From assembly GCF_014217565.1 (NCBI RefSeq), contig NZ_CP043661.1, positions 4,030,001 to 4,094,000 on the forward strand: a DNA stretch of 64,000 bases. The letters run 5' to 3'. A program made the translations under genes and the position numbers. Origin of the DNA: Kribbella qitaiheensis (GTDB taxonomy: Bacteria; Actinomycetota; Actinomycetes; Propionibacteriales; Kribbellaceae). A model generated the notes under the pieces. That model was not told the DNA's origin, searched no databases, and saw only the letters and a program-made list of their open reading frames with translations. Positions 53,374 through 61,100 of the stretch are shown one piece after another (the stretch's first letter is position 1; every line of letters starts with the position of its first letter).

Positions 53374-54279
53374 TCAGCCCTTGAGTGCGCCTGCCATCAG
53401 ACCGCCGATGAACCAGCGGCCGAGCAGGATGTAGACCAGCAGGGTCGGGAACGAGGTGATCAGCGCGCCCGCCATGCTCGCCGCGTAGTCCACCTTCTGG
53501 CCGCCGGCCAGCGCCGCGAGGCCGAGGGTGACCGGGCCGTTGTTCTGCTGCGTCAGGAACAGCGCGAACAGGAAGTCGTTCCAGACCGAGGTGAACTGCC
53601 AGATCAGCGTCACCACGAAGCCGGAGATGGAGATCGGCAGGATGATCCGCGCGTAGGTCTGGATCAGGCCGGCGCCGTCCACCCGGGCCGACTCGATGAT
53701 CTCGTTCGGCACCACGGTCGCGTAGTAGTTGCGGAAGATCAGGGTGCAGATCGGGATGCCGTAGATCACGTGCGTGATCAGCAGCGTCGGGATGCCGCGG
53801 GTGACGTCCAGTTCCTGGTAGGTCTGCCGCAGCGGCAACATCACGGCCTGGTAGGGGATGAACATCCCGAACAGGATGAACGCGAACACCAGGTTCGCGC
53901 CGGGGAACCGCCAGCGGGCGAGCACGAATCCGTTGGCCGAGCCGATCAGCGACGCGATGATCGCGGCCGGTACCGCCAGCGAGAGCGAGCGGACCATGTA
54001 CGGCTGGAGGACGTCCCAGGCCTTGCGCCAGGGCTCCAGCGTCCAGGTGTGCGGCAGCGACCACTGCGCGGCGGCGGTGGTATCGCTGGAGGTCTTGAAG
54101 CTGGTGATCAGTACGACGTACACCGGCGTCAGTACGAACAGCAGGAACAACAGCAGCAGAATGTAGCGAACGGTCCGGCTCTTCCTGGTCGATCCGTCGC
54201 TGATCGTGCTGCGCTGGGGTTTACGGCTGATCGCCGCGGCGGCTTTACCTGTTGCGGCCGAGGCGTCCACGACGGTCAT
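53374..54279 (-). CDS. Carbohydrate ABC transporter permease (MalG type)
   Basis: A 301-residue inner-membrane permease with six helices. The ABC-contact EAA loop is IIESARVDGAGLIQTYARIILPISISG, and the typical C-terminal end is LLGRWFIGGLMAGALKG. Its start overlaps the stop of the MalF-type gene by 4 nt. It forms the channel with that protein and depends on a shared ATPase (such as MsiK) encoded elsewhere. Confidence 0.96.
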   Translation of the reverse strand: MTVVDASAATGKAAAAISRKPQRSTISDGSTRKSRTVRYILLLLFLLFVLTPVYVVLITSFKTSSDTTAAAQWSLPHTWTLEPWRKAWDVLQPYMVRSLSLAVPAAIIASLIGSANGFVLARWRFPGANLVFAFILFGMFIPYQAVMLPLRQTYQELDVTRGIPTLLITHVIYGIPICTLIFRNYYATVVPNEIIESARVDGAGLIQTYARIILPISISGFVVTLIWQFTSVWNDFLFALFLTQQNNGPVTLGLAALAGGQKVDYAASMAGALITSFPTLLVYILLGRWFIGGLMAGALKG

Positions 54280-55175
54280 TCTTCGGTCTCCTGCCGGACG
54301 GTGTAGGCCACATAGGGAATGACGAGCACGGCGACCACGGCGAGCAGCACGATCGCGATTCCCGCGGCCTTGGCCATGTCACTGCGCAGCAAGGTGTTCC
54401 ACATGTAGACCGACGGGACCTCGGTCCGGAACTGGTTCGGCCCGGTGATCGCGTAGATCAGGTCGAACAGCTTCAGCGACATGTGCCCCAGAATGATCAG
54501 CGCCGACAACGCGATCGGCGACAACTGCGGGAACAACACATAGCGGTACAGCTTGAACTCCGACGCACCGTCGACCCGGGCGGCTTCCCGCAACTCCCCC
54601 GGGATCCCGCGGAAGCCTGCGAGGAACAGCGCCATGATGTAGCCGGACAACTGCCAGACCGCGGGCAGGGCGATGGACGCCATCGTCGTCCATCGACTCC
54701 CCGCGGTCCACCAGGGATTTTCCAGGAAGTTCAGGTGCAGCAGGTCGAACAGCCGGTTCAGACCGCGCGCGTCGTCGCCCTGGGACGGGTTCAGCAACCA
54801 GCCCCAGACGACGCCGGACGCGATCATCGAGACCGCCATCGGGAACAGGAAGATCGACCGGAAGATGCCCTCGCCGGTGACCCCCTTCTCCAGCAGCAAG
54901 GCCCACAGCACGCCGAAGATCAGCGTGCCCACGATGAATGCCACCGTGAGCACGCCGAGGTTCTTCAGCGAATTGAGGAACCGGTCCTCACCGAACAGAT
55001 TGACGTAGTTCTCGAATCCGACATGCTTCGTCGGAACCGGACGGGCATTGTGCTTGTTGGTCAGCGACGTGTTGAACGTCGAGCCAATCAACCCGTAGAC
55101 GAAATACCCGAGCAACAACACCGTCGGCAACAACACCAAGGCGCCTGGACCCCAGGTACGGATCCTTCCATGCAT
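54276..55175 (-). CDS. Sugar ABC transporter permease (MalF type)
   Basis: A 299-residue permease with six helices. The EAA loop is ELREAARVDGASEFKLYRYVLFPQLSPIALSALI, and YVNLFGEDRFLNSLKNLGVLTV precedes the core helices. ATG 55175 gives the short cytoplasmic N-terminus (MHGRIRTWGPGALVLLPTVL). It is cotranscribed with the binding protein upstream and the MalG-type permease downstream. Confidence 0.96.
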   Translation of the reverse strand: MHGRIRTWGPGALVLLPTVLLLGYFVYGLIGSTFNTSLTNKHNARPVPTKHVGFENYVNLFGEDRFLNSLKNLGVLTVAFIVGTLIFGVLWALLLEKGVTGEGIFRSIFLFPMAVSMIASGVVWGWLLNPSQGDDARGLNRLFDLLHLNFLENPWWTAGSRWTTMASIALPAVWQLSGYIMALFLAGFRGIPGELREAARVDGASEFKLYRYVLFPQLSPIALSALIILGHMSLKLFDLIYAITGPNQFRTEVPSVYMWNTLLRSDMAKAAGIAIVLLAVVAVLVIPYVAYTVRQETEE

Positions 55176-55219
55176 GCTCAGGACTCCGAATCTCTAGCTG
55201 TCGGTGAGGACACTGCGGG

Positions 55220-56500
55220 TCAGGACGACTTGATCGCGGTGGCCAGTGCCTTCTGCAGCGTCGCGACGTCCTGCTTGCCACTGAACTGGCTGATCGCGGA
55301 CAGGATGCTGTCGTTCTGGCCCAGGCTGCAGGCCGCACCGTGTGCACAGGACGGCACGATCTTGTTCGCCGTCCAGTCAGCCATCGCGGACTGCTGGTAC
55401 TTCGGGTAGTCGGTCGCGACCGCGTCGGAACGGGCCGGGATCGAACCCTTCTTGGTGTTGAAGGCCTTCTGGCCCTCGGCGCTACCGACAGTCTTCAGCC
55501 AGCACTTCGCGCCATCGGGGTCCTGACCACCAGTCGGCAGCGTGAACGAGTCCGAAAGGAACTGGAAGTTCCCCGCGGTCCCCGGCGCCGGCCAGTAGGT
55601 GTACGCCGAGTCCGGCACCTTGTCGGACAGCTGCTGCGCGGCGACCCAGTCACCCATCACCGTGTAGGCGGCCTGGGCCTTGTTCACGTAGCCCAGCGCG
55701 TCCGGCCAGTCGATCGCGTCACGGTCGACGTTGCTGTAGCTCAGCAGCTTCTGGTACTTCGTCAGCGCTGCCGTCACGTCGGCGCCTCCTGCGTCGGTCT
55801 CGCCCTTCCACAGCCCGGTGAACTTGTCCGGACCGAGCTCGGCGAGCAGGACGACCTCGAGCACCATCTCCTGGGCGAAGCCCTTGGAGGTGGCCAGCGG
55901 AGCCTTGACCCCGGCCGCCTTCAGCTTCTCCATGTCGGCGATCCAGGCGTCGACCGAGGCCGGCGCCTTGGTGGCGTCGATGTTCGCCTTCTTCAGCACC
56001 GCCGGGTTGGCCCAGACCATGTTGGCCCGGTGAACGTTGGCCGGCACCGAGTAGATCTTGCCGTCGACGGTCAGGTTGTCCAACAGGCTCTGCGGGAAGG
56101 CCTTGTCCAGGCCCCACTCCTTGTACAGGTCGCTGACGTCGTCGACCTGGCCGTTCTTGATGTAGTCACCCAACTCGGCGCCCGCGTGCGCCTGGAAGGT
56201 CGCCGGCGGCTTCTTGGCCGCCAGGTCGTTCGCCAAGACCTGCTTGGCGTTCGAACCGGCACCACCGGCAACGGCGGAGTTGACGAACTTGTAGTCCTTG
56301 CAGTCCGTCGCGAACGCCGAGACCAGGCCGTCCAGCCCGGCCTTCTCGCCGCCGTCAGCCCACCAGGTGAAGACGGTGACGTCCTTGTTGGCCGACGCGT
56401 CGCCCCCAGTGGAGTTGTCGTTGCTGTTACCGCAGGCACTGACCGCGAGAAGACCCACGGCACCGATGACCGCGAAGGTCTTGCTCCAACCACCACGCAT
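55220..56500 (-). CDS. Extracellular sugar-binding lipoprotein of ABC importer
   Basis: A 426-residue solute-binding protein of the carbohydrate type. The type II signal peptide ends in the lipobox VSAC (cysteine near residue 24). Typical motifs are DVTVFTWWADGGEKAGLDGLVSAF, the hinge region KIYSVPANVHRANMVWANPAVLKKANI, AYTVMGDWVAAQ and WLKTVGSAEGQKAFNTKKGSIPAR. First gene of the importer operon. The sugar cannot be deduced from the sequence. Confidence 0.95.
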   Translation of the reverse strand: MRGGWSKTFAVIGAVGLLAVSACGNSNDNSTGGDASANKDVTVFTWWADGGEKAGLDGLVSAFATDCKDYKFVNSAVAGGAGSNAKQVLANDLAAKKPPATFQAHAGAELGDYIKNGQVDDVSDLYKEWGLDKAFPQSLLDNLTVDGKIYSVPANVHRANMVWANPAVLKKANIDATKAPASVDAWIADMEKLKAAGVKAPLATSKGFAQEMVLEVVLLAELGPDKFTGLWKGETDAGGADVTAALTKYQKLLSYSNVDRDAIDWPDALGYVNKAQAAYTVMGDWVAAQQLSDKVPDSAYTYWPAPGTAGNFQFLSDSFTLPTGGQDPDGAKCWLKTVGSAEGQKAFNTKKGSIPARSDAVATDYPKYQQSAMADWTANKIVPSCAHGAACSLGQNDSILSAISQFSGKQDVATLQKALATAIKSS

Positions 56501-56601
56501 TTTTTCACTCTCCGATCAGCTCATGGAGCTGTCTGGACAAACGAGATGCCCCCTTGACGGGCCAACTCTGGGCACGTGCCCGGGCAGGTGTCAACGCTCT
56601 A

Positions 56602-56616
56602 CACAAGCAAGTTGTG
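56602..56616. promoter_or_regulatory. Candidate operator upstream of the ABC importer
   Basis: CACAA-GCAAG-TTGTG is an inverted repeat about 100 bp upstream of the binding-protein start, in the gap between that gene and the alcohol dehydrogenase stop. No regulator is encoded beside it. Confidence 0.4.
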
Positions 56617-56698
56617 CAGATGTGACCCCTTTATGTGCGCAATTGTTGAGGGTCTTCACAGCTTGAAGCCAGACTCGCAGGCAGGATCCGCAGCCGGG

Positions 56699-57730
56699 TC
56701 AAGGCCGTAGCAGAACCTTGATACTGCGCCGTTCGTGCATCGCCAGATAACCCTCGGCAACCGCTTCCAACGGCAGTTCCGAGTCGAAGACGAGGCCCGG
56801 GTTGATCGCTCCCGACAGTACGGCCGCCATCAGTTCCGGCAGGTACTGACGCGCCGGAGCCACGCCTCCGGCCAGCCCCACGTTCCGGCTGAACATGGTC
56901 CGGATCGGCACTTCGACACCGTGCGGCACCCCGACGAACCCGATGGTCGCGCCCGGCCGGGCCACGTCGAAGGCGGTCTTGAACGACTGGTCGGTGCCGA
57001 CACATTCCAGTACCGCGTCCGCTCCCACCCCGTCGGTGAGTTCCAGTACGGCGGCCTTCGCCTCGGCACCGCGCTCGGCGATGATGTGCGTGGCGCCGAA
57101 CTCGCGCGCGATCTTCTGCCGCGACTCGTGCCGCGACAGGGCGACCACCCGCTCCGCACCCATTCGGGCGGCGGCGAGGACTCCACACAATCCAACAGCG
57201 CCGTCGCCGACCACCACGACGGTGTCGCCGGCCTTGACCCGCGCCGACCGGGCAGCGTGCCAGCCGGTGCCCATCACGTCGGACAGGGTCAGCAGCGACG
57301 GAACGAGCGAGTCGTCCGGCACCTCCGGGGTCGCGACCAGCGTGCCGTCGGCCCACGGCACCTTCGCGTACTCGCCCTGACCGCCGTCGGCGCCGTTGCT
57401 GCCGATCCCGACGATGTTCTGGCAGACCGACTGCAGCCCCGCCTTGCAGTTCGGGCAGGTGCCGTCGCTGGCGACGAACGGCGTGACGACGAAGTCGCCC
57501 GGCTTCACGGTCCGGACCTCCGCGCCGACCTCCTCGACGATCCCGACGTACTCGTGCCCGATCCGGCTGCCCGGGGTGATCTTGTTCTCGCCGCGGTACG
57601 ACCACAGGTCCGAACCACAGATACATCCCGCGACGATCTTGATCACGGCATCGGTCGGCGCCGAGATCACCGGATCAGGCACCTCACTGAGTCGCACATC
57701 GAACGGCGCATGAATCGTGGTCGCTCTCAT
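56699..57730 (-). CDS. Zinc-dependent alcohol dehydrogenase family protein
   Basis: A 343-residue medium-chain dehydrogenase/reductase. Catalytic zinc ligands are in AGCICGSDLW (Cys), GHEYVGIVEEVG (His/Glu) and a later acidic position. The structural zinc cysteines are spread in DGTCPNCKAGLQSVCQ; only three of the usual four are evident. The Rossmann motif is VVVGDGAVGLCGVLAAA. ATG 57730 has AGGGTG upstream; a GTG two codons earlier is possible. It probably oxidises a sugar-derived or aromatic alcohol. A LysR regulator lies immediately upstream on the same strand. Confidence 0.93.
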   Translation of the reverse strand: MRATTIHAPFDVRLSEVPDPVISAPTDAVIKIVAGCICGSDLWSYRGENKITPGSRIGHEYVGIVEEVGAEVRTVKPGDFVVTPFVASDGTCPNCKAGLQSVCQNIVGIGSNGADGGQGEYAKVPWADGTLVATPEVPDDSLVPSLLTLSDVMGTGWHAARSARVKAGDTVVVVGDGAVGLCGVLAAARMGAERVVALSRHESRQKIAREFGATHIIAERGAEAKAAVLELTDGVGADAVLECVGTDQSFKTAFDVARPGATIGFVGVPHGVEVPIRTMFSRNVGLAGGVAPARQYLPELMAAVLSGAINPGLVFDSELPLEAVAEGYLAMHERRSIKVLLRP

Positions 57731-57739
57731 GCCCACACC

Positions 57740-58696
57740 CTAAACGCCCCCGAACCACTGCACAGTCCCCCGCCAGGGTGGGACCCAGGTCTCGGCCGCG
57801 GGGGTGGTGGGGGTGGCATGGAGGTGGGTTAGGAATGCGGTCAGGGCGGGGTGGGTGTTGTCTTCTCGCCAGATGATCGAGTGGGGATAGACCGGGGCGG
57901 GGTCGACGATCGGGATCCGGCGTAGGTCGTACGATTCCGGCCAGAAGTAGCGGGTGCCGGCGCCGACGAAGGTGGCCAGCTCCGCCGAGGCGGCGAGTTC
58001 GTCGAGGAGTACCTCGACGCCGAAGCTCGGTCCCTCGGTGTCGATGCCCAACGCGAAGGCGCGAGCGAGCTCCTCGTAGTACGAGCGCCATTCTGTGCCG
58101 GCCTTCATGCCGGGCATCCAGATCCGGTACTGCGTGAGGTCGGCGAGCGTGAGACTGACCGCGCCGGCCAGCGGGTGGCGAGGGCCGACGAGTAGTTGGT
58201 GCGGATCGTCGATGACGCGGGATGCCCTGATCGGAGAGGTGAGCTGGCGCCGGGGCTCGGTGACGGCGCGGAAGGTGGCGTCGATGGTTCCGGCGGCTAC
58301 TTCGGCGATGGCGGCGTCGACGTCGAGATCGGGCAGCGTCACCACGTCGAGGTCGATGCCGGGGTGGTTCTGGTGGAAGGCGTGCAGGGAGGTCGCCGGG
58401 GCGGCGCGGCGGTTGAGGACGTCGACGCGGAGAGCGCGGCGGCCGGGTAGTACCGAGGTGATGGCACGATCGGCGACCCGGAGGAGTTCGCGGGCATGCG
58501 GCAGGAACACCTGCCCGTCGACGGTCAGTTGCGTACCTCGCGCCGATCGCGCGAACAGGACCACTCCGAGCTCGCGTTCCAAGGTGGCGATTCGCTTCGA
58601 GACGGCTTGCTGCGTGACGCCGAGCTCGTCGGCGGCGGCCTGGAACTGCCCGGCATCGACAACTGCCGCGAAGGTCCGGACGGCCGCAAGATCCAC
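57740..58696 (-). CDS. LysR-family transcriptional regulator
   Basis: A 318-residue LysR regulator. The winged helix is RTFAAVVDAGQFQAAADELGVTQQAVSKRIATLERELGVVLFARSARG, and the effector domain is of the two-lobed periplasmic type (VDVLNRRAAPATSLHAFHQNHPGIDLDVV). GTG 58696. It is divergent from a sugar O-acetyltransferase gene, with an inverted repeat between them, and close to the alcohol dehydrogenase. Either could be its target; the divergent gene is the better bet. Confidence 0.93.
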   Translation of the reverse strand: MDLAAVRTFAAVVDAGQFQAAADELGVTQQAVSKRIATLERELGVVLFARSARGTQLTVDGQVFLPHARELLRVADRAITSVLPGRRALRVDVLNRRAAPATSLHAFHQNHPGIDLDVVTLPDLDVDAAIAEVAAGTIDATFRAVTEPRRQLTSPIRASRVIDDPHQLLVGPRHPLAGAVSLTLADLTQYRIWMPGMKAGTEWRSYYEELARAFALGIDTEGPSFGVEVLLDELAASAELATFVGAGTRYFWPESYDLRRIPIVDPAPVYPHSIIWREDNTHPALTAFLTHLHATPTTPAAETWVPPWRGTVQWFGGV

Positions 58697-58713
58697 TCGG
58701 TCACCTTAGGTCG

Positions 58714-58728
58714 ACAACCGGAAGTTGT
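58714..58728. promoter_or_regulatory. LysR binding-site candidate
   Basis: ACAAC-CGGAA-GTTGT is a 15-bp inverted repeat, the size of a LysR T-N11-A box, in the divergent gap between lysR and the acetyltransferase. Confidence 0.6.
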
Positions 58729-58809
58729 GGCACGCGGACCTGACCGTTGTTTGTGCCGACCTGGCCCTCCCTGTTTGCATCAGCACCTCGATGCGCGAGA
58801 GGAAAACAC

Positions 58810-59352
58810 ATGGCCAAGATCTGGACCGCTGCGGGCCCGACGGAGGTATCCGGTTTCCGCGAGCGGGTCGAACGGGCGATCCGGATGACCGAACGGCTCA
58901 ACACCCTTCCGTACGACGACCTGGAGGCGATCCGGGCGACCTGGAGTGAGCTGACCGGTCAACCCGTCGACGAGACCTTCACCCTGATCCCACCCCTGTA
59001 CTGCGACCACGGGATCAACATCCGAGTCGGCCGCAACGTCTTCATCAACCAGCGCTGCCAACTCAACGACACCGGCGGCATCGAGATCGGCGACGACGTG
59101 ATGATCGGCCCCGGCGTCAGCCTGATCACCTCCGGCCACCCCGTCGAACCGGCCTCCCGCCGCGACGGCATCACCGCCGCCCCGATCCGAATCGAACGCA
59201 ACGTCTGGATCGGCGCCTCCGCGATGATCCTCCAAGGCGTAACCATCGGCGAGCACTCCGTCATCGGCGCCGGCGCCATCGTCACCCACGACATCCCACC
59301 CTCAACCCTCGCGGTAGGCGTCCCCGCCAAAGTCATCCGCAACATCGGCTAG
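58810..59352 (+). CDS. Sugar O-acetyltransferase (maltose/galactoside acetyltransferase type)
   Basis: A 180-residue left-handed beta-helix acetyltransferase. The N-terminal mac domain (FRERVERAIRMTERLNTLPYDD) is followed by hexapeptide repeats (INIRVGRNVFINQRCQLNDTGGIEIGDDVMIGPGVSL), the catalytic His in SGHPVEP and the closing GAIVTHDIPPSTLAVGVPAKVIRNIG. ATG 58810 follows GAGAGG. It uses acetyl-CoA to acetylate a sugar, often as detoxification of non-metabolised sugars. Confidence 0.95.
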   Translation: MAKIWTAAGPTEVSGFRERVERAIRMTERLNTLPYDDLEAIRATWSELTGQPVDETFTLIPPLYCDHGINIRVGRNVFINQRCQLNDTGGIEIGDDVMIGPGVSLITSGHPVEPASRRDGITAAPIRIERNVWIGASAMILQGVTIGEHSVIGAGAIVTHDIPPSTLAVGVPAKVIRNIG

Positions 59353-59416
59353 TACGACGTACTCCACACTCGCGTTTCTGGGCTCCATGCGGCTGGCCGG
59401 TGCCCGCTCTGTTGCG

Positions 59417-59830
59417 TTAGGTCAGGAGACGAGCCGCTCCGTCGACCAGCATGCTCGCGTTCCGCAATGCGCTCTTGGCCTGCTGCGCTCCTACGAACAC
59501 CATGCCGTAGTGCGCTCCGTCTTTGAGGTCGAGCAGTCGGCCGAGCGCTTTCCCGAGCGTCTTGCCGTCTGCGCCAGCTTGCTCGATCAGTCCGATCGCC
59601 TGCCGATGGTCCTGCCCGCGGGATCTGCGGCCAACCGTCGCGCAGCATGCCGCATCAGCGGCGGCGATTCCAGCGAGAACGGCAAGGGCAGCAGTGACGT
59701 TGTCGTTCGCAAGCTCGTCTTCCTCGGCGCCAACGAGTTCGGCAACCTCCAAGTACGCTCGCGCCTGGGTGAGTCGGACGATTGCCTGTCCGCGGCCGCA
59801 CTCCTGCGTACGGCCGGCCTGCGGTGTCAT
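59417..59830 (-). CDS. HEPN-domain protein, predicted toxin partner
   Basis: A 137-residue all-helical protein with the HEPN layout. Conserved segments are ALAVLAGIAAADAACCATVG followed by RRSRGQDHRQAIGLIEQ. The RxxxxxH-like RSRGQDH is a candidate RNase motif, and LKDGAHYGMVFVGAQQAKSALRNASMLV forms the last helices. It overlaps the nucleotidyltransferase gene by 4 nt (ATGA), the order seen in MNT-HEPN systems. There the HEPN protein cleaves RNA and the MNT partner blocks it by nucleotide transfer. Toxicity here is unproven. Confidence 0.75.
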   Translation of the reverse strand: MTPQAGRTQECGRGQAIVRLTQARAYLEVAELVGAEEDELANDNVTAALAVLAGIAAADAACCATVGRRSRGQDHRQAIGLIEQAGADGKTLGKALGRLLDLKDGAHYGMVFVGAQQAKSALRNASMLVDGAARLLT

Positions 59831-60465
59831 TGCGTGCTCTCCTCGTGGACGTGAATGTTCATGAATACGCGGAACTCCGGACCGGAGACGGTGACGGCGT
59901 CGCGCCTCCAGTCCTTGACGATCGACTCACCAGCCTGGACGTGTTGGAGGAAGCCGAGTGAGCTGAGTTCGTAGACCTGGAGGTGATTGCCGCTCCAGCG
60001 ATAGACCCGGTCTGCCAGGTCGGTCATCTGATCGGTCCACGCCTGCGTCGGATCCTCCGCGTCGCTGAACTTGTGCACGACCAGAAGGTCGACATCGCTG
60101 CTCACGCCGCCATCGCCGCGCGCGGTGGAGCCGAAGACGCTCGCATGCATCGGCTGGATGTGCCATCCCTGGATCTCCGCGCGGATGCTGTCGAACAGCC
60201 GCAACCGCAGTGTCGCCAACTCCAGCACAGCCTTCGCGGCCAGGTGGTCGCGATTCAGCTTGTACTGAACCGACGGGCCTACCTCCGTCGCCATCACCAA
60301 GCCGGTGCCCGCAAGGCGCCTCAGCACATTCCGTATCCCGGTCTCGCTGCCCGCGGCCGCGAGTTGATGGATCTTCCGGCCGGTCAACGGAGCGGTGGTT
60401 CGCGCCAGCACGTCGAGCACGGGGCCATCCACGGTCTGGACCACCGTGCTGATCGGATTCGACAT
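59827..60465 (-). CDS. Nucleotidyltransferase (MNT) with N-terminal winged helix, predicted antitoxin
   Basis: A 212-residue protein. Residues 1-80 form a winged-helix DNA-binding domain (VLARTTAPLTGRKIHQLAAAGSETGIRNVLRRLAGTGLVMATEVG). The MNT domain has the catalytic motif VFGSTARGDGGVSSDVDLLVV, with GSxxRGD and the paired aspartates intact. In MNT-HEPN systems the MNT protein AMPylates and silences its HEPN toxin. The fused winged helix suggests that this protein also represses the operon through the large palindrome seven bases upstream of its ATG. Confidence 0.88.
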   Translation of the reverse strand: MSNPISTVVQTVDGPVLDVLARTTAPLTGRKIHQLAAAGSETGIRNVLRRLAGTGLVMATEVGPSVQYKLNRDHLAAKAVLELATLRLRLFDSIRAEIQGWHIQPMHASVFGSTARGDGGVSSDVDLLVVHKFSDAEDPTQAWTDQMTDLADRVYRWSGNHLQVYELSSLGFLQHVQAGESIVKDWRRDAVTVSGPEFRVFMNIHVHEESTQ

Positions 60466-60471
60466 GTCGAT

Positions 60472-60511
60472 TGCAACACTCTACTGCCGATATCGGCAGC
60501 ACAGTGTTGCA
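60472..60511 (-). promoter_or_regulatory. 40-bp compound palindrome, operator of the MNT-HEPN operon
   Basis: Outer arms TGCAACACT (60472-60480) and AGTGTTGCA (60503-60511) flank a perfect 16-bp palindrome CTGCCGATATCGGCAG (60484-60499). A minus-strand -10-like TAGAGT (60478-60483) lies inside, so a bound repressor would block the promoter. The predicted transcript would have a leader of only a few bases. Confidence 0.75.
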
Positions 60512-60587
60512 TGGTAGATGTCGTTTGCTTGGGAAACGCCTGCAGGTCTCAGCGGGCAGCGACGACGGAGGAGGCGCGTGGGTGGGG

Positions 60588-61100
60588 TTACAAGTAGCGC
60601 CCGCGGCGGTGGATGAGGGGTGGCAGCTCGTCGGGCAGCAGCTCTACGTGGGCGATCTCGAGTTGGACCTGGAGGGACCAGCCGACCTCGGGTGGGTCGG
60701 GGGTTACGAGGCGGCAGCCCGCCCAGGTGGTGACGCCGACCGGTGCCGGGCCCCAGTCGGTGTCGGTCCAGTCGATCATCCGGAACGGGCCGCCGGGGGC
60801 CGGTGCCACGTAGCCGAAGGCGTCTGCGAGTTGCTGGTGCCCGGAGCCGAGCAGGCTCACCACGGCGGTCCTTGCCTCGCGCAACGTTTCCCACAGGTCC
60901 GAGTCCGGGTCGATCAAACCGACCACGAATCCGGGCTCACCGTCCGCCACCAGCATCGACGACACCGTGAGCCCGGCCCGCTTACCGTCGTACGAGGTCG
61001 TCCACAGCCCGACCGGTGACGGCAGTCGCCCGCGCAACCGCCGTACCGGGCTTCGCTCCGACTCCGGGGGGAGGAACGGGTGGTCCCCGTGAATGGTCAT
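60588..61100 (-). CDS. Flavin reductase domain protein
   Basis: A 170-residue protein of the flavin-reductase-like (FMN-binding split barrel) family. SPVGLWTTSYDGKRAGLTVSSMLVADGEPGFVVGLI is the FMN site, followed by ARTAVVSLLGSGHQQLADAFGYVAPAPGG. It may reduce FMN for a partner oxygenase or act alone as an oxidoreductase. Its start overlaps the serine hydrolase stop by 4 nt. Confidence 0.9.
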   Translation of the reverse strand: MTIHGDHPFLPPESERSPVRRLRGRLPSPVGLWTTSYDGKRAGLTVSSMLVADGEPGFVVGLIDPDSDLWETLREARTAVVSLLGSGHQQLADAFGYVAPAPGGPFRMIDWTDTDWGPAPVGVTTWAGCRLVTPDPPEVGWSLQVQLEIAHVELLPDELPPLIHRRGRYL

